Assembly: GCF_017794965.1 (NCBI RefSeq)
Contig: NZ_CP051240.1
Location: 3,348,001-3,412,000, forward strand
DNA: 64,000 nt
From: Alcanivorax sp.
GTDB lineage: Bacteria; Pseudomonadota; Gammaproteobacteria; Pseudomonadales; Alcanivoracaceae
Direction: 5' to 3'
Part shown: piece by piece, positions 51,494 to 61,894 of the stretch
How positions within the stretch are numbered: position 1 is the first letter of the stretch
Layout: each line of letters starts with the position of its first letter
Program-made: the position numbers and the translations under genes
The notes under the pieces: model-generated
Told to the model about the DNA's origin: nothing
The model's input: the letters and a program-made list of their open reading frames with translations, nothing else
Database searches by the model: none

Positions 51494-52855
51494 CTAGCGC
51501 ACACCGGATGCACGGAGTGCATCAGGTACAAACAAGGTCTTGTTGATGACTTCATCGTGGGGACGCAGATAGTTTCGCTTGCTGCCACCCAGCCAGTTGG
51601 CCATGACATAGTTGTTTTTCACCAGGTCATACATGACGAAGGAGTTGGTCCAGTTGGCCTGCTTGTCGTACATGAAGATCGGGTTGATCATGCCCACGCG
51701 ATAGAGCTCGCCGGCGTGATCATAGGTCTCCACCATCAGCATGGCCCAGGTGTCTTCATCGATATAGAAACGACGCTTGCTGTACACATGACGCGCGCCT
51801 TCCTTGAGGGTGGCTTCCAGCACCCAGACACGGTGCTTTTCCCAGCGCATGTAGTCCGGATTGATGTGGTCCTTGCCGAAGACCTCGTCCGGGTCCAGCC
51901 CGACCTGGTTCATGCGGTTGTTGTTGTAGGGCACCAGGATTTCCTTCTTGCCCACCATTTCAAAGTTGAAGCGGTCCGGGCGGCCTTCGAACAGGGACAC
52001 CTCATCGTAGAAGATGGCGCCACCGTAACTGGATGCCGGGGTGTCATAACCGAAATCCGGAGCAATACGTACCCGACGCTGACCCGGGGTGTAGACATAA
52101 AACACCTGGTCGGCTTTCTGGTAATCCTGCGAGTAGTACCACAGCACCTGACGACCGGACTGGGCCGGCGGGCCCAGGTATTTGGCACGTACCTTCTGCT
52201 TGTAATCCCCATCCAGGCTGTCACGGGTGGTATCCTGGGTCAGCTTGTTGGATTGCAGATAGAGCTCGGCCAGCAGGGTACGGTGACCGGAGGCATCCAC
52301 CAGATAGGACGGTGCCCGGTATTCCAGCGAGGCCGGTTCAGGACGGTTGAAGTGGTTCCAGAGCAGCTCATAACCGTCTGCCGGTTGCGGGAAAGGTACC
52401 GGTCCATAGGTGTTCTCTACCCCTTCACCATCGTGGACCAGTTTTGAACGCTCCGCATTCAGCTTCACCTGTTCGATTTCCCAGTCGCTGTAACGCTGGG
52501 TCCGATGGGTGGGATAGACATCCATGCGATAGGTGGGGAAGCGCTTCATCAGCCCTTTCATCCCTTCGGTGAGATGCTCTTCATATTGCCCCATGTTTTC
52601 CGGGGTCACCGAGTACAGCGGTTTCTCATCCGCAAACGGATCCAGGTACTGGCCGCGCCCGTCCTTGTGGCCTTCCGGTGCAGGAATGCCCTGGTCAGGA
52701 TAAGCGGGAATGGAGCCATCCGCGTTGGCGCCTTTCACTGCACCCCACGGCGTCAGTTCTTCGGCATGCAGGACAGACGCCGCACCCAGGGAGAGCGAAC
52801 CACACAACAGGGCGGTGATACTTTTTCGGGTAAAACTCTGTGTCATTGTCATCAT
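51494..52855 (-). CDS. DUF1329 outer-membrane-associated protein
   Basis: 453 residues. Signal peptide (ITALLCGSLSLGAASVLHA) then the DUF1329 domain: LTPWGAVKGANADGSIPAYP near the start, RVRIAPDFGYDTPA and a long LolA-like beta-sheet region with GRPDRFNFEMVGKKEILVPYN. Proteins of this type pair with DUF1302 barrels and are thought to handle lipids or hydrophobic compounds in the periplasm. Start 52855 follows GGGGA at four bases; 52852 is also possible. Downstream of the DUF1302 gene by 22 bases in the same direction. Confidence 0.88.
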   Translation of the reverse strand: MMTMTQSFTRKSITALLCGSLSLGAASVLHAEELTPWGAVKGANADGSIPAYPDQGIPAPEGHKDGRGQYLDPFADEKPLYSVTPENMGQYEEHLTEGMKGLMKRFPTYRMDVYPTHRTQRYSDWEIEQVKLNAERSKLVHDGEGVENTYGPVPFPQPADGYELLWNHFNRPEPASLEYRAPSYLVDASGHRTLLAELYLQSNKLTQDTTRDSLDGDYKQKVRAKYLGPPAQSGRQVLWYYSQDYQKADQVFYVYTPGQRRVRIAPDFGYDTPASSYGGAIFYDEVSLFEGRPDRFNFEMVGKKEILVPYNNNRMNQVGLDPDEVFGKDHINPDYMRWEKHRVWVLEATLKEGARHVYSKRRFYIDEDTWAMLMVETYDHAGELYRVGMINPIFMYDKQANWTNSFVMYDLVKNNYVMANWLGGSKRNYLRPHDEVINKTLFVPDALRASGVR

Positions 52856-52877
52856 TATTCCCCTGATAAAGGTGTGA

Positions 52878-54569
52878 TTAGAACGAGGCTTCGAACGCCA
52901 GGGAAACCCAGTCCTTGTCATTCAGGAAGTAGTAACCGTTACCCTTGCTGGAATAGCCCGGCGTGGCATCGATATCCTTCTGGCGATAGTCATAACCGGC
53001 ATAGGACAGGGTAAGGGAGTAGTTGCGATACAAGGTGGCGGATACCCCGGCGGAGTACACCACGGAGCCCTGGAAACCGCCGCTGAGGGTGGCACCGGTG
53101 CCGTAGGCACCCCAGGTAACGCTCATGGGCAGGGACAGATCCAGACCGGGAGCTGCTTGCAGCCACTCCGGCTCGAACCGGCCGGCCACATTGATCACAT
53201 CACGGGTGGCACAGCCATCCCATTTGTCATCGCCCACCGGGCAGCCGTCATAGCCTTCGCCCTTGTAAAGGTGCTCATTCTCGTTGACGTCCATCAAGCG
53301 GCCCCAGGCCACTTCCAGTGCCGCACTACCGGTATCATAGAACGCGGTGGGTTCCAGGCCGGCCAGAGCGTTGATCACCATATGGAAGCTGTCGCCGGTG
53401 GCGCCTTCACTACCATCGGTGCCGGGCGCCGCTACGGCGGAGGAATTCAGGGCGGTGTTATGGCGGTAGGACATTTCTGCCCCCACACTCAAATCACCGA
53501 TCTGTTTGTCGATGCTCAGACCGAACAGGTCCACCCCCTGGTTGTAGGACTGGTGGTAGCTTTCTGGCAGGCCCAGGGTGTTGAAGACGGCAATGGGCGC
53601 CCAGGGTTGGGTTTCATCCATACGCCGCTAGTAGGCACCCACGGTGCCGGCCAGGGCATCAGGGGTCCAGCGCAGGGACACACCATGGTTGTTATTGTTG
53701 TTGTCCGGCTCGAAGTTCTGTGCCCGGCGTGCGGCATAGCCATCCGGGAAGCCCGGTGTACCCGGCGCAATGAGTGGCCACTTGTCCGGCCCATTGAACA
53801 TGAAGTCGATAAAGCCCAGGTAGGTCCCGCCTTCCGGGAAGCGGTTGCTTTCCCAGCCATAGAAATACTGGGCGGCCAGTGTCAGTTCGCGGGTCAGCGG
53901 GATCTGCATGTAAACCTGCTCACGGGGCAGGAACAGTTCGCTGAGATCCGAGCCTGGTGTAGCCAGGGACTTGCCCAGGTTAATCGGGCTCTGGGAATAG
54001 GAAATACTGTGGAAGCCCTGGAACAGGGAGGTGCCCCAGTACTGGGTCTGCTGCCCCACTTTCAACGACAGGAAGCGGTCTCCCAGGGGGATGTTGGCAA
54101 ACACGAAGGCATCCAGCAGCTCTGCGCCTTCTACATAGTAGCGTTCGGTGTAGTGGGAATAGCGGTCGTTGTCGTAACTGCTACCCAGCGCGGCAAACTC
54201 CGGGGCCGTTTCCACCTTGTCATCGTAGGCGAAGTCTTTCCACACCGAGCCGCTAACCCGGGCACCGAACTTGCCCTTGTAGGAAATATCGAATTCGGAA
54301 AGCAGGGAAGAGCGGTTGGTGACAATGTCACCGCTGTCGCTGAACTTGTAATTCGATTCATCAAAACGGGGGTCGTAGGCAATATCATCATCAATGCCCT
54401 GCGTCCGCACGCCGACGATATGCCTGAAGGTGTTATCCCATCGGATCATCCAGTCCGGGTTGTAGCCGATCTCCATGGCCGTGGCCGGCTGGCTCAACAG
54501 CGCACTGGTGATTACCAGAGGCAATCCCAACGCCGGGGCCAGACTGGGTCGTAATGGTCTTATTCTCAT
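52878..54569 (-). pseudogene. DUF1302 outer-membrane protein gene interrupted by an amber codon
   Basis: A 563-codon frame in which codon 314 is TAG (53630-53628). Both sides are in the same frame and complete a DUF1302 beta-barrel. The first part has a signal peptide (ALLSQPATA), MEIGYNPDWMIRWDNTFRH and LSLKVGQQTQYWG. The second continues RRMDETQPWAPIAVFNTLG and ends in a barrel strand WVSLAFEASF. One change from TAC to TAG at a spot where relatives have Tyr (YYRR) would explain it. Without readthrough the product would lack its last 250 residues. The partner genes downstream look intact, so sequencing error, recent mutation or suppression should be separated. Confidence 0.82.
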
Positions 54570-55199
54570 TGTGTCCTCGCATTCCGCTCAAGTTCGCTAA
54601 AACGACACTGTCACCGTGGTTACCAGAATCCGCGCCCGGCCCTGCCGGCTGACTTGCGCCAACAGCAGTCGACCGTTTCAGGCAGAACCATTGAAGCCGG
54701 TTCATGAACCACGACTATCTTCTTAGTTCCCCGCCATTTAGCGACGGCTTGGCCGCCGACTCCAGACAGGAAATCCGTGAAAATGACGGCTTCCTACGAA
54801 ACACGGCGGTCAAGCAGTCATATCCTGTGAAACAGCGCACACAAACAACCAAATAGCATCCGTAGAATACGCCGCCATTTTTTGGCACTGCCCAGGCACG
54901 CCATAATTCGCCTCTCCCAGCCAAATCCGATTATTTTCTGACCTCCCTCCCTTGCTGGCCGGTCCTGAATCAACAACATCGCAGCCAAACGTAAAATATG
55001 AAGATTTGTACGAACTGAGACAGTGGTCGCGTTTTTGTTTGCTGCCTGACGTTGGAAAAGGCGCTCGGCTCGCTGGCCACGATGAATGGACAACCGCTTG
55101 ATTTCCCTCACAACCCTGTCATGCCTTCGTGCTAAGGTGTCAGCACAAAGACCACAAGGATTCGGTGGCGTACCACCGACGGATACGGAGATCAGCCAT
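54570..55199. other. Divergent control region, no gene recognised
   Basis: 630 bases between the DUF1302 gene and the RND adaptor gene. No REP element, array or confident promoter is seen; an open frame on the minus strand (54818-55231) lacks family features. It presumably carries promoters for both directions. Confidence 0.5.
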
Positions 55200-56390
55200 A
55201 TGCGCTGGATGATATTGGGCCTGCCACTCACCGCCTTTTTACTGAGCGCCTGCGAAGAACCCGCCGCCCCCCAGGCACCCCCGCCGGAAGTCTTTGTGGT
55301 GACGGCCAGCGAGCAGCCCTACCAGCCGGAACGAACATTTACCGCGCGCATTGATTCGCGCAGCGATGTGAACATCACCGCCCAGGTGTCTGGCAAGCTT
55401 ATCGCCGTACACTTCCGCGAAGGTGACAATGTGGAGGCCGGCGCCCCCCTGTTCGATATCGACCCGGCCCCCTACGAAGCCGCCCTGGCCCGCGCCCAGG
55501 CCGAGCACGAGCGCGCCCGCGCCACCCTGGCCGATGCCAAGAACAACCTGAATCGCGCCCACAAGCTCATCGACAAGGGCTACATCTCCGATTCGGAATA
55601 CGACACCCTCAAGACCCGTAAACTGGAAGCGGAAGCGGCGGAACAGTCTGCCCGGGCGGCATTGGAAAGCGCCAAAGTCGATCTGTCCTACACCAGCATT
55701 TCCGCACCACAGGCCGGCCGGGTGGGCCGCTCCATCGCGTCCGTGGGGGATGTGGTCAGCCCGGGATTCGGCACCCTGACCACCCTGGTGGGGGGCAACG
55801 ACATGCAGGCGGTCTTCCAGATTCCCGAGCGGCTGCTCACCGACGCCGCCATGAGTGAAAATCAGCCCAAGCCATCGGAAATCGAGGTGGGGCTGGAGAT
55901 GCCCAACGGCAGCCAGTACCCCTATACCGGCAACATCGTCTATGTCTCCAACCGGGTGGACAGTCATACCGGCACAGTGGAAGTCCGCGCCGCCATGCCC
56001 AACCCCCGCGACCTGCTCCGCCCTGGCATGTTTGTTCAGGCCCACGTGCGCCTAAAGGACAGTCTGCAGGGCCTGATGATTCCCCAGGCCGCCCTGCAGG
56101 TGGATCAGCAAGGCACCTATGTCTTCACCGTGAACAAGGAAAATCGGGTACTGCGCAACAACCTGATGACCGGCGACCGGTTTGGCGAAAACGTACTGGT
56201 CAGTGAAGGTCTGCAACCCGGCGACAGGGTGATCCTGCGCGGCATCCAGAAAGTGCGCCCGGGCAGCGACGTGCAGGTGTCCGAATACAAACCCGCCACC
56301 GAACCCCATACCGGCAGTCAAACCGCTGCAGAAAACGATACCGCTGAAAACGGCGAAGCAGCAGCCACCTCAGGGAGTGACGCCCAGTGA
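55200..56390 (+). CDS. RND efflux periplasmic adaptor (membrane fusion lipoprotein)
   Basis: 396 residues of the HlyD/AcrA type. Lipobox FLLSAC, beta-barrel, lipoyl halves (SDVNITAQVSGKLIAVHFRE and YTSISAPQAGRVGRSIASVG), and a helical hairpin rich in Ala/Glu (ARAQAEHERARATLADAKNN). The C-terminal MP domain ends in a Thr/Glu/Ala-rich tail. It links the RND pump to an outer-membrane channel. ATG 55200 is chosen because lipobox spacing is right; the frame is open to 55086. Its stop overlaps the GTG of the pump gene by four bases. No TolC-like gene is adjacent. Confidence 0.93.
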   Translation: MRWMILGLPLTAFLLSACEEPAAPQAPPPEVFVVTASEQPYQPERTFTARIDSRSDVNITAQVSGKLIAVHFREGDNVEAGAPLFDIDPAPYEAALARAQAEHERARATLADAKNNLNRAHKLIDKGYISDSEYDTLKTRKLEAEAAEQSARAALESAKVDLSYTSISAPQAGRVGRSIASVGDVVSPGFGTLTTLVGGNDMQAVFQIPERLLTDAAMSENQPKPSEIEVGLEMPNGSQYPYTGNIVYVSNRVDSHTGTVEVRAAMPNPRDLLRPGMFVQAHVRLKDSLQGLMIPQAALQVDQQGTYVFTVNKENRVLRNNLMTGDRFGENVLVSEGLQPGDRVILRGIQKVRPGSDVQVSEYKPATEPHTGSQTAAENDTAENGEAAATSGSDAQ

Positions 56391-59300
56391 TCAGCGGCAT
56401 CTTTATCCAGCGGCCCAAACTGGCCATGGTGGTGGGTCTGGTGATTACCTTCACTGGCCTGCTGGCCATGAAACTGCTGCCCATCTCGGAATATCCGGAA
56501 GTGGCGCCACCGCAGATTTCGGTGAGCGCCAGTTGGCCCGGCGCCTCGGCGGCGATCATGGAAGAATCCGTGGGCCAGGTGATCGAAGATGTGGTCAACG
56601 GGGTGGAAGGCATGGAGTACATGTCGTCCAGCTCCTCCAACAATGGCAGCTATTCTCTGTCGATCACCTTTGAGGTGGGCGAAGACCCGGACATGGCCCT
56701 GGTACGGGTGCAGAACCGGGTCAAACTGGCGGAACCCTCATTGCCGGCGGAAGTGCGCGCCCAGGGCCTGACCATCGACAAGCGCTCTCCGGACATTCTT
56801 TTTACCATCAACCTGTACTCCCCGGACGGCTCGCTGGACGAGCTTTTCATCGCCAACTACAGCCTGCTGAATGTGCAGAACCCGCTCAAGCGGGTGGAAG
56901 GCGTTTCGGATGTGAGCGTGTTCAGTGCCGCCGATTACTCCATGCGGCTGTGGATGGACCCGCCCAAGATGACCGCCCTGGGCATCACCCCGGACGACAT
57001 CAACAACGCGTTGCGTGAGCAGAACGTTCAGGCACCGGCGGGCAAGATCGGCGCGCCGCCCTTCGACGGCAAACTCAGCACCGAGTATGCCCTGCAGCTG
57101 GAAGGCCGCCTCAAAGACGTAAAGGAATTTGAGAACATCATCCTGCGCGCCGACGAAAATGGCGCCATGGTGCGCCTGGGCGATGTGAGTCGCATCGAAC
57201 TGGGCCAGCTTTCCTACAGCATTGCCGCCAACTACCAGAACCACCCTACCACGGTGATGGCCGCCTACCTGGCCCCCGGCGCCAATGCCCTGGCCACCGG
57301 CGATGCCCTGAAACAGGCCCTTGAAGAACAGAGCAAGACGTTCCCGGATGGGCTGGACTACGCCATCGGTTATGACACCACCCGCTATGTGGAAGTGGCC
57401 ATTCAGCAAGTCACCACCTCATTGCTGATGGCGGTGGGCCTGGTCATCCTGATTACCTTTATCTTCCTGGGTGACTGGCGCCCGACCCTGGTGCCCACGG
57501 TGGTGATTCCGGTCTCCCTGATCGGCACCCTGGCGGTGATGCTGGTAGCGGACATGTCCATCAACACCATCACCCTGTTCGGTCTGATTCTGGCCATCGG
57601 CATCGTGGTGGATGATGCCATCCTGGTGGTGGAAAACACTGACCGGCATCTGCATGAAGACCCGAACATCAGCACCCGCGATGCGGTGACCCGCACCATG
57701 GAAGAAGTCACCGGCCCCATCATTGCCACCACCCTGGTGTTGCTGGCGGTATTCGTGCCGGTGGCGCTGATGCCGGGCATCACCGGCATCATGTACAACC
57801 AGTTCTCGGTGACCATCTGTGTGGCCGTGGTGATTTCCTCCATCTGCGCCCTGAGCCTGAGCCCGGCGGTGGCCAGCCTGGTCATACGCAGGGAGAAAGG
57901 CGAAGCCGCCTGGTATCGTGCTTTCAACAATGGCTTTGCCAAAGTCACTCTGGGCTACTCCCGGGTGGTCGGCGCCCTGCTGGGACGGCGAGGCCTCACC
58001 CTGGTGCTCTACGGGCTGATCATGGCAGGGCTGTTCTTCGCCGCCCGAGCCGTGCCCACCGGCTTTGTGCCGGCCGAAGACAAAGGCCTGCTGCTGGTCA
58101 ACGTACAGCTTCCGGATGCTGCCTCCATCAACCGCACCGAGGCCGTGGTCGAGCAGGTGCAGACCCTGCTCAGCAATGATCCCGCCGTGGAGTCCGCCAC
58201 CATGATCGCCGGCTTCTCCATGCTCACCGGCGGCGTGCAAAGTAACGGCGGTACCGGCTTTGTGGTGCTCAAGCACTGGGACGAACGCCCGGACTTCCAG
58301 GACATTTCCCTGGCCGTGTCGGCACGCGTCACCCAGCAGGCCTACCAGGCCATTCCGGAAGCGCAGATCCAGTCATTCCCACCCCCCTCGGTACCCGGCA
58401 TGGGCGCAGTGGGCGGCCTGGAACTGGTACTGGAAGACACCCTGGGCCGCAGCCATGCGGACCTGGCCGGCGCCATGCAGATCCTCACCGCCGCCGCCAA
58501 CCAGTCCACTCTGATCGGCAGCGCCTACACCAGCTTCCGGGCCAACGTGCCCATGTACCGGATCGATATCGACCGCAACAAGGCCAAGACCCTGCAAGTG
58601 CCGCTGACCAATATCTTCTCGGCACTGCAAAGCCATCTGGGCTCCAGTTATATCAATGACTTCTCCCTGTTCGGGCGCACCTTCCGGGTGATGATGCAGG
58701 CCGACCCGGAATACCGCTCGGACCTGAAAGATCTGGAACGGCTCTACGCGCGCAGCAACAATGGCGACATGGTGCCCCTCTCCACCCTGCTGACCACCGA
58801 ACCGGTACTGGGGGCGGACATCAGCAACCGTTACAACCTTTATCGTTCGGCCATTCTGCGCGCCCAGCCCGGCGACGGTGTTTCCAGCGGCGATGCCATG
58901 GACGAGCTGGAACGGATTGCCGCCGAGGTATTGCCGGAAGGCTATCAGGTGGAGTGGACCGGGCAGAGCTATCAGGAACGCAAGGCAGGCAGCCAGATCG
59001 GCATCGCCTTTGCCCTGGCCATGGTGTTCATCTACCTGTTCCTGGTGGCCCAGTATGAAAGCTGGTCGATCCCGGCAGCGATCATTCTGGTAGTGCCCAT
59101 CGCCGTGGCCGGCGCCATCGGCGGCCTGTTGATGGTAGGACAGATCGGCATTCCACAACTGGGGGCACTGGATCTGTTCGCCCAGGTGGGGCTGGTATTG
59201 CTGATCGGCCTGGCCGCCAAGAACGCCATTCTGATCGTGGAATTCGCCCGCGAACGGCGTGAGCAGGAAGGGCTGAGCATTCTGGAAGCCGCCGCCGAAG

Positions 59301-59530
59301 CCGGTCGCCTGCGTTTCCGCGCCGTGTGCATGACCGCCCTGTCCTTCGTGCTCGGCATCCTGCCGCTGGCCTTTGCCAGCGGCGCCGGCATGTTCAGCCA
59401 GCTTTCACTGGGGCATACGGTGATGTGGGGCATGCTGGCAGCACTGCTGATCGGCACCCCGATGATCCCGGCCTTCTACGCCATCGTGCAAGGCACCCGG
59501 GAAACCCTGAAGAGAAAGTTACTGAAGTAA
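56387..59530 (+). CDS. RND multidrug efflux pump (AcrB/MexB family)
   Basis: 1047 residues, starting with GTG and MISGIFIQRPKLAMV. Features of HAE1 RND pumps: ISEYPEVAPPQISVSASWPG, two six-helix bundles, the proton relay AIGIVVDDAILVVENTDRHL (paired Asp in helix 4) with a Lys in helix 10, and late FAQVGLVLLIGLAAKNAILI. Large periplasmic pore and docking domains are intact. It would expel hydrophobic drugs, solvents or detergents through an outer-membrane channel encoded elsewhere. Coupled to the adaptor gene (GTGA). A repeat array follows within 60 bases. Confidence 0.95.
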   Translation: MISGIFIQRPKLAMVVGLVITFTGLLAMKLLPISEYPEVAPPQISVSASWPGASAAIMEESVGQVIEDVVNGVEGMEYMSSSSSNNGSYSLSITFEVGEDPDMALVRVQNRVKLAEPSLPAEVRAQGLTIDKRSPDILFTINLYSPDGSLDELFIANYSLLNVQNPLKRVEGVSDVSVFSAADYSMRLWMDPPKMTALGITPDDINNALREQNVQAPAGKIGAPPFDGKLSTEYALQLEGRLKDVKEFENIILRADENGAMVRLGDVSRIELGQLSYSIAANYQNHPTTVMAAYLAPGANALATGDALKQALEEQSKTFPDGLDYAIGYDTTRYVEVAIQQVTTSLLMAVGLVILITFIFLGDWRPTLVPTVVIPVSLIGTLAVMLVADMSINTITLFGLILAIGIVVDDAILVVENTDRHLHEDPNISTRDAVTRTMEEVTGPIIATTLVLLAVFVPVALMPGITGIMYNQFSVTICVAVVISSICALSLSPAVASLVIRREKGEAAWYRAFNNGFAKVTLGYSRVVGALLGRRGLTLVLYGLIMAGLFFAARAVPTGFVPAEDKGLLLVNVQLPDAASINRTEAVVEQVQTLLSNDPAVESATMIAGFSMLTGGVQSNGGTGFVVLKHWDERPDFQDISLAVSARVTQQAYQAIPEAQIQSFPPPSVPGMGAVGGLELVLEDTLGRSHADLAGAMQILTAAANQSTLIGSAYTSFRANVPMYRIDIDRNKAKTLQVPLTNIFSALQSHLGSSYINDFSLFGRTFRVMMQADPEYRSDLKDLERLYARSNNGDMVPLSTLLTTEPVLGADISNRYNLYRSAILRAQPGDGVSSGDAMDELERIAAEVLPEGYQVEWTGQSYQERKAGSQIGIAFALAMVFIYLFLVAQYESWSIPAAIILVVPIAVAGAIGGLLMVGQIGIPQLGALDLFAQVGLVLLIGLAAKNAILIVEFARERREQEGLSILEAAAEAGRLRFRAVCMTALSFVLGILPLAFASGAGMFSQLSLGHTVMWGMLAALLIGTPMIPAFYAIVQGTRETLKRKLLK

Positions 59531-59591
59531 ACGCTGCGGGCTGTCCGACATGCGACAGCCCCGCCGTTAGCCCGAGGGCAAGAGGAGTTTC

Positions 59592-59626
59592 GAGCTATGA
59601 GCTATGAGCTATGAGCTATGAGCTAT
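59592..59626 (+). repeat. Tandem heptamer GAGCTAT, five copies
   Basis: Five exact units between the RND pump gene and REP elements. Period 7, as at 21094. Confidence 0.92.
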
Positions 59627-59689
59627 CAGAATTGTGTTTACCCGATGGCAGCCAGCAAGCTGCTGCTGACCTCACCACGAAACCACTGT

Positions 59690-59990
59690 AGGAGCGGTGG
59701 TTCCACCGCGATTATCCGCTTTAACCGGGTATCGCGGTCGAACGACCGCTCCCACAACAATATCCCGCCGCTGTAGGAACGTAGCGTAGCGAAGTAACGC
59801 ACGCAGTGCGGCCCGCAGGGTGAGCGTAGCGAATAATTCCCTTCCAGGGGGCGAATCTTGCGAAGCGCGAAATCGACCGCAGGGCCGATCAGGGGCTCCA
59901 GGTTATGGCAGGTTTCAAAAAGGTGTTCACGAACTGGCAGAATCTTCCCTCGCCAGGGCTCGGGTTCGCGCCTCAAGATGCGCTCCTACA
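59690..59990. repeat. REP-like elements
   Basis: GTAGGAGCGGTGGTTCCACC (59691) faces GGTCGAACGACCGCTCCCAC (59735) as an inverted pair. GTAGGAACGTAGCGTAGCGA with ACGCACGCAGTGCGGCCCGC and GTGAGCGTAGCGAATAATTC (59774-59839) is the reverse of the module at 21386-21451. No gene is seen from 59531 to 60097. A short GCGTGCA-type heptamer run lies at 60061-60092. Confidence 0.65.
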
Positions 59991-60097
59991 GTGGCATCGC
60001 TGCGCATACTAGCCCCAGCCGCTACGAATGCACCCAGCCTTTCCGCTAGTGAGATTTAAAGCGTGCAGCCTGTTGCGTTAAGCGTGTTGCTGCCTTC

Positions 60098-60143
60098 CAG
60101 GCATAAAAAAACCCGGCGATTTGCCGGTTTTTTTTATGCCTGG
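60098..60143. terminator. Bidirectional terminator between the RND pump region and the aldehyde dehydrogenase gene
   Basis: Extended palindrome: CCAGGCATAAAAAAA on the left and TTTTTTTTATGCCTGG on the right, with core CCGGC / GCCGG. It ends eight bases from the dehydrogenase stop. Confidence 0.9.
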
Positions 60144-60150
60144 ACGACCC

Positions 60151-61560
60151 CTACTTGATCATCTTCTTGATCATGTTCACCTTGTCCAGGTACGGCGCAT
60201 AGCGCAGTTTGATGTCGAACAGGGTGGTGGCCTTGAGGATGCCGCGCTGGTGGGAGAAGGCATCGAAAGAGTTCTTGCCGTGGTAGGCGCCCATGCCACT
60301 TTCCCCCACACCGCCGAAGGGCAGGTTCGGGTTGGCCACGTGCATCACGGTATTATTGATACAACCGCCGCCGAACTGCATGTTGGCGAGCACGTGCTGT
60401 TCCACATCCTTGCTCTCGGTGAACAGGTACAGGGCCAGCGGGTGCTCCGGCAGTTTCTTCATGTTGCCGATCAGTTCATCCAGGGTGGAATAGCTGAGGA
60501 TCGGCAGCACCGGACCAAAAATCTCTTCCTGCATGACCGCATCGTCCATGGTCACGTCTTTCAGAAGGGTCGGCGCAATGAAGCGCTGGCTGGCATCGGT
60601 TTCGCCACCCACCAGCAGCTTGGCCTTGTCGATCAGGCCGGCCACACGATCGAAATGACGGTCGTTGATCATCCGCCCCAGATCCGGGCTCTGCGCCGGG
60701 TTGTCGCCGTACCACTCTTTCAGGGTGGCCACCATTTCCTTCTCGAAGGCGTCCTTGATGTCGGCATGGACATGGATGTGATCCGGCGCCACACAGGTCT
60801 GGCCCACGTTCATCATCTTACCCGCCAGGGTACGACGAACCGCCACCTTCAGGTTGGCGTCCTTGTGGATGATGGTCGGGCTCTTGCCGCCCAGCTCCAG
60901 GGTTACCTTGGTCAGGTGCTTGGCCGCTGCCGCCATCACGATGCGCCCGACACGCGGGCTACCGGTAAAGAAGATGTGGTCAAAGCGCTGCTCCAGCAAC
61001 ACGTTGGTCACTTCGGTGCTGCCCTTGAAGGTAGTCACGAATTCATCACTGAAGCATTCCTTCATCATCTTCTCCACCACGTCGGCCACGGTGGGGTTCA
61101 GAGAGGACGGCTTCAGGACTGCAGTGTTGCCTGCGGCAATGGCACCGATCAGTGGCTGCACCAGCAGCAGGAAGGGGTAGTTGTAGGGGCCCATCAGCAT
61201 GGTCACGCCCTGGGGAACGGACTCGATACGGCTACGGCCCGGCTGTGCCCACAGGGTGGTGCCCACACGCTTGGGTTTCATCCAGCTCTTCAGGTGCTTG
61301 ATGGTGTGCTTGAGGTCTTCGTAGGCAGTGCTGATTTCGATATAGGCTTCAAATTCCGGGCGCCCGATATCCGCTTTCAGGGCTTCCTGAATCTCGGTCT
61401 GGTACTTCACCAGCGCGTCTTTCAGCTTCTTCAGCTGCTGGATACGGAATTCATAGCTCCGGGTGGCACCGGATTCGAAATAACGGCGCTGCTTGGCGAC
61501 CGCCTCGGCAGCCCAGTCCTGGGACTGATTGATATTGTTGTCGTCGAGTACCGCACCCAT
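60151..61560 (-). CDS. Aldehyde dehydrogenase (ALDH3-like)
   Basis: 469 residues of the ALDH superfamily. NAD-binding FFTGSPRVGRIV, catalytic Glu in VTLELGGKSPTI and catalytic Cys (about residue 254) in MNVGQTCVAPDHIH, then EEIFGPVLPIL and LPFGGVGESGMGAYHG. The overall length, the short N terminus and the C-terminal RYAPYLDKVNMIKK resemble ALDH3 or coniferyl/fatty aldehyde dehydrogenases, fitting alkane-derived aldehyde oxidation in such bacteria (inference). Start 61560 has AAGGAGG six bases upstream. Divergent from the amidohydrolase gene. Confidence 0.93.
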   Translation of the reverse strand: MGAVLDDNNINQSQDWAAEAVAKQRRYFESGATRSYEFRIQQLKKLKDALVKYQTEIQEALKADIGRPEFEAYIEISTAYEDLKHTIKHLKSWMKPKRVGTTLWAQPGRSRIESVPQGVTMLMGPYNYPFLLLVQPLIGAIAAGNTAVLKPSSLNPTVADVVEKMMKECFSDEFVTTFKGSTEVTNVLLEQRFDHIFFTGSPRVGRIVMAAAAKHLTKVTLELGGKSPTIIHKDANLKVAVRRTLAGKMMNVGQTCVAPDHIHVHADIKDAFEKEMVATLKEWYGDNPAQSPDLGRMINDRHFDRVAGLIDKAKLLVGGETDASQRFIAPTLLKDVTMDDAVMQEEIFGPVLPILSYSTLDELIGNMKKLPEHPLALYLFTESKDVEQHVLANMQFGGGCINNTVMHVANPNLPFGGVGESGMGAYHGKNSFDAFSHQRGILKATTLFDIKLRYAPYLDKVNMIKKMIK

Positions 61561-61894
61561 GATTTGCCTCCTTGATGTGCCTGCAACCACTGCGATTGGA
61601 AACAGAGTGTTTCATGGGTGTCGAGACGGCACCATGAGATTTGTTTCTTTCAACTGACCAAAAACACCATGGTCTTGATGACAACCCCCAGAAAGAAACA
61701 GCGCGTGTCACTATGTATATCAGGTTGTCATTTTCCGCCCCCTCAGCAACCGGTAATGCATCCAGCGCACACTTACGTGTTCAGGCAGAGGCACCCCATG
61801 GCCGAATGATTTCAATTCACTTAGTATCAGACAGACTCTGCCCGGTTGTTTACCTGCCAGCGATACACAACTGGCCGCACATGGATGACTGGAT
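61561..61894. other. Divergent control region
   Basis: 334 bases between the aldehyde dehydrogenase and amidohydrolase genes. CCGCCCCCTCAGCAACCGGT near 61735 is a GC-rich stretch of unknown meaning. No other feature seen. Confidence 0.4.

Noticed and set aside
54818..55231. 137-codon minus-strand frame in the gap before the RND adaptor gene
   Set aside because: No recognisable motif, no ribosome site, and it overlaps the likely adaptor promoter.
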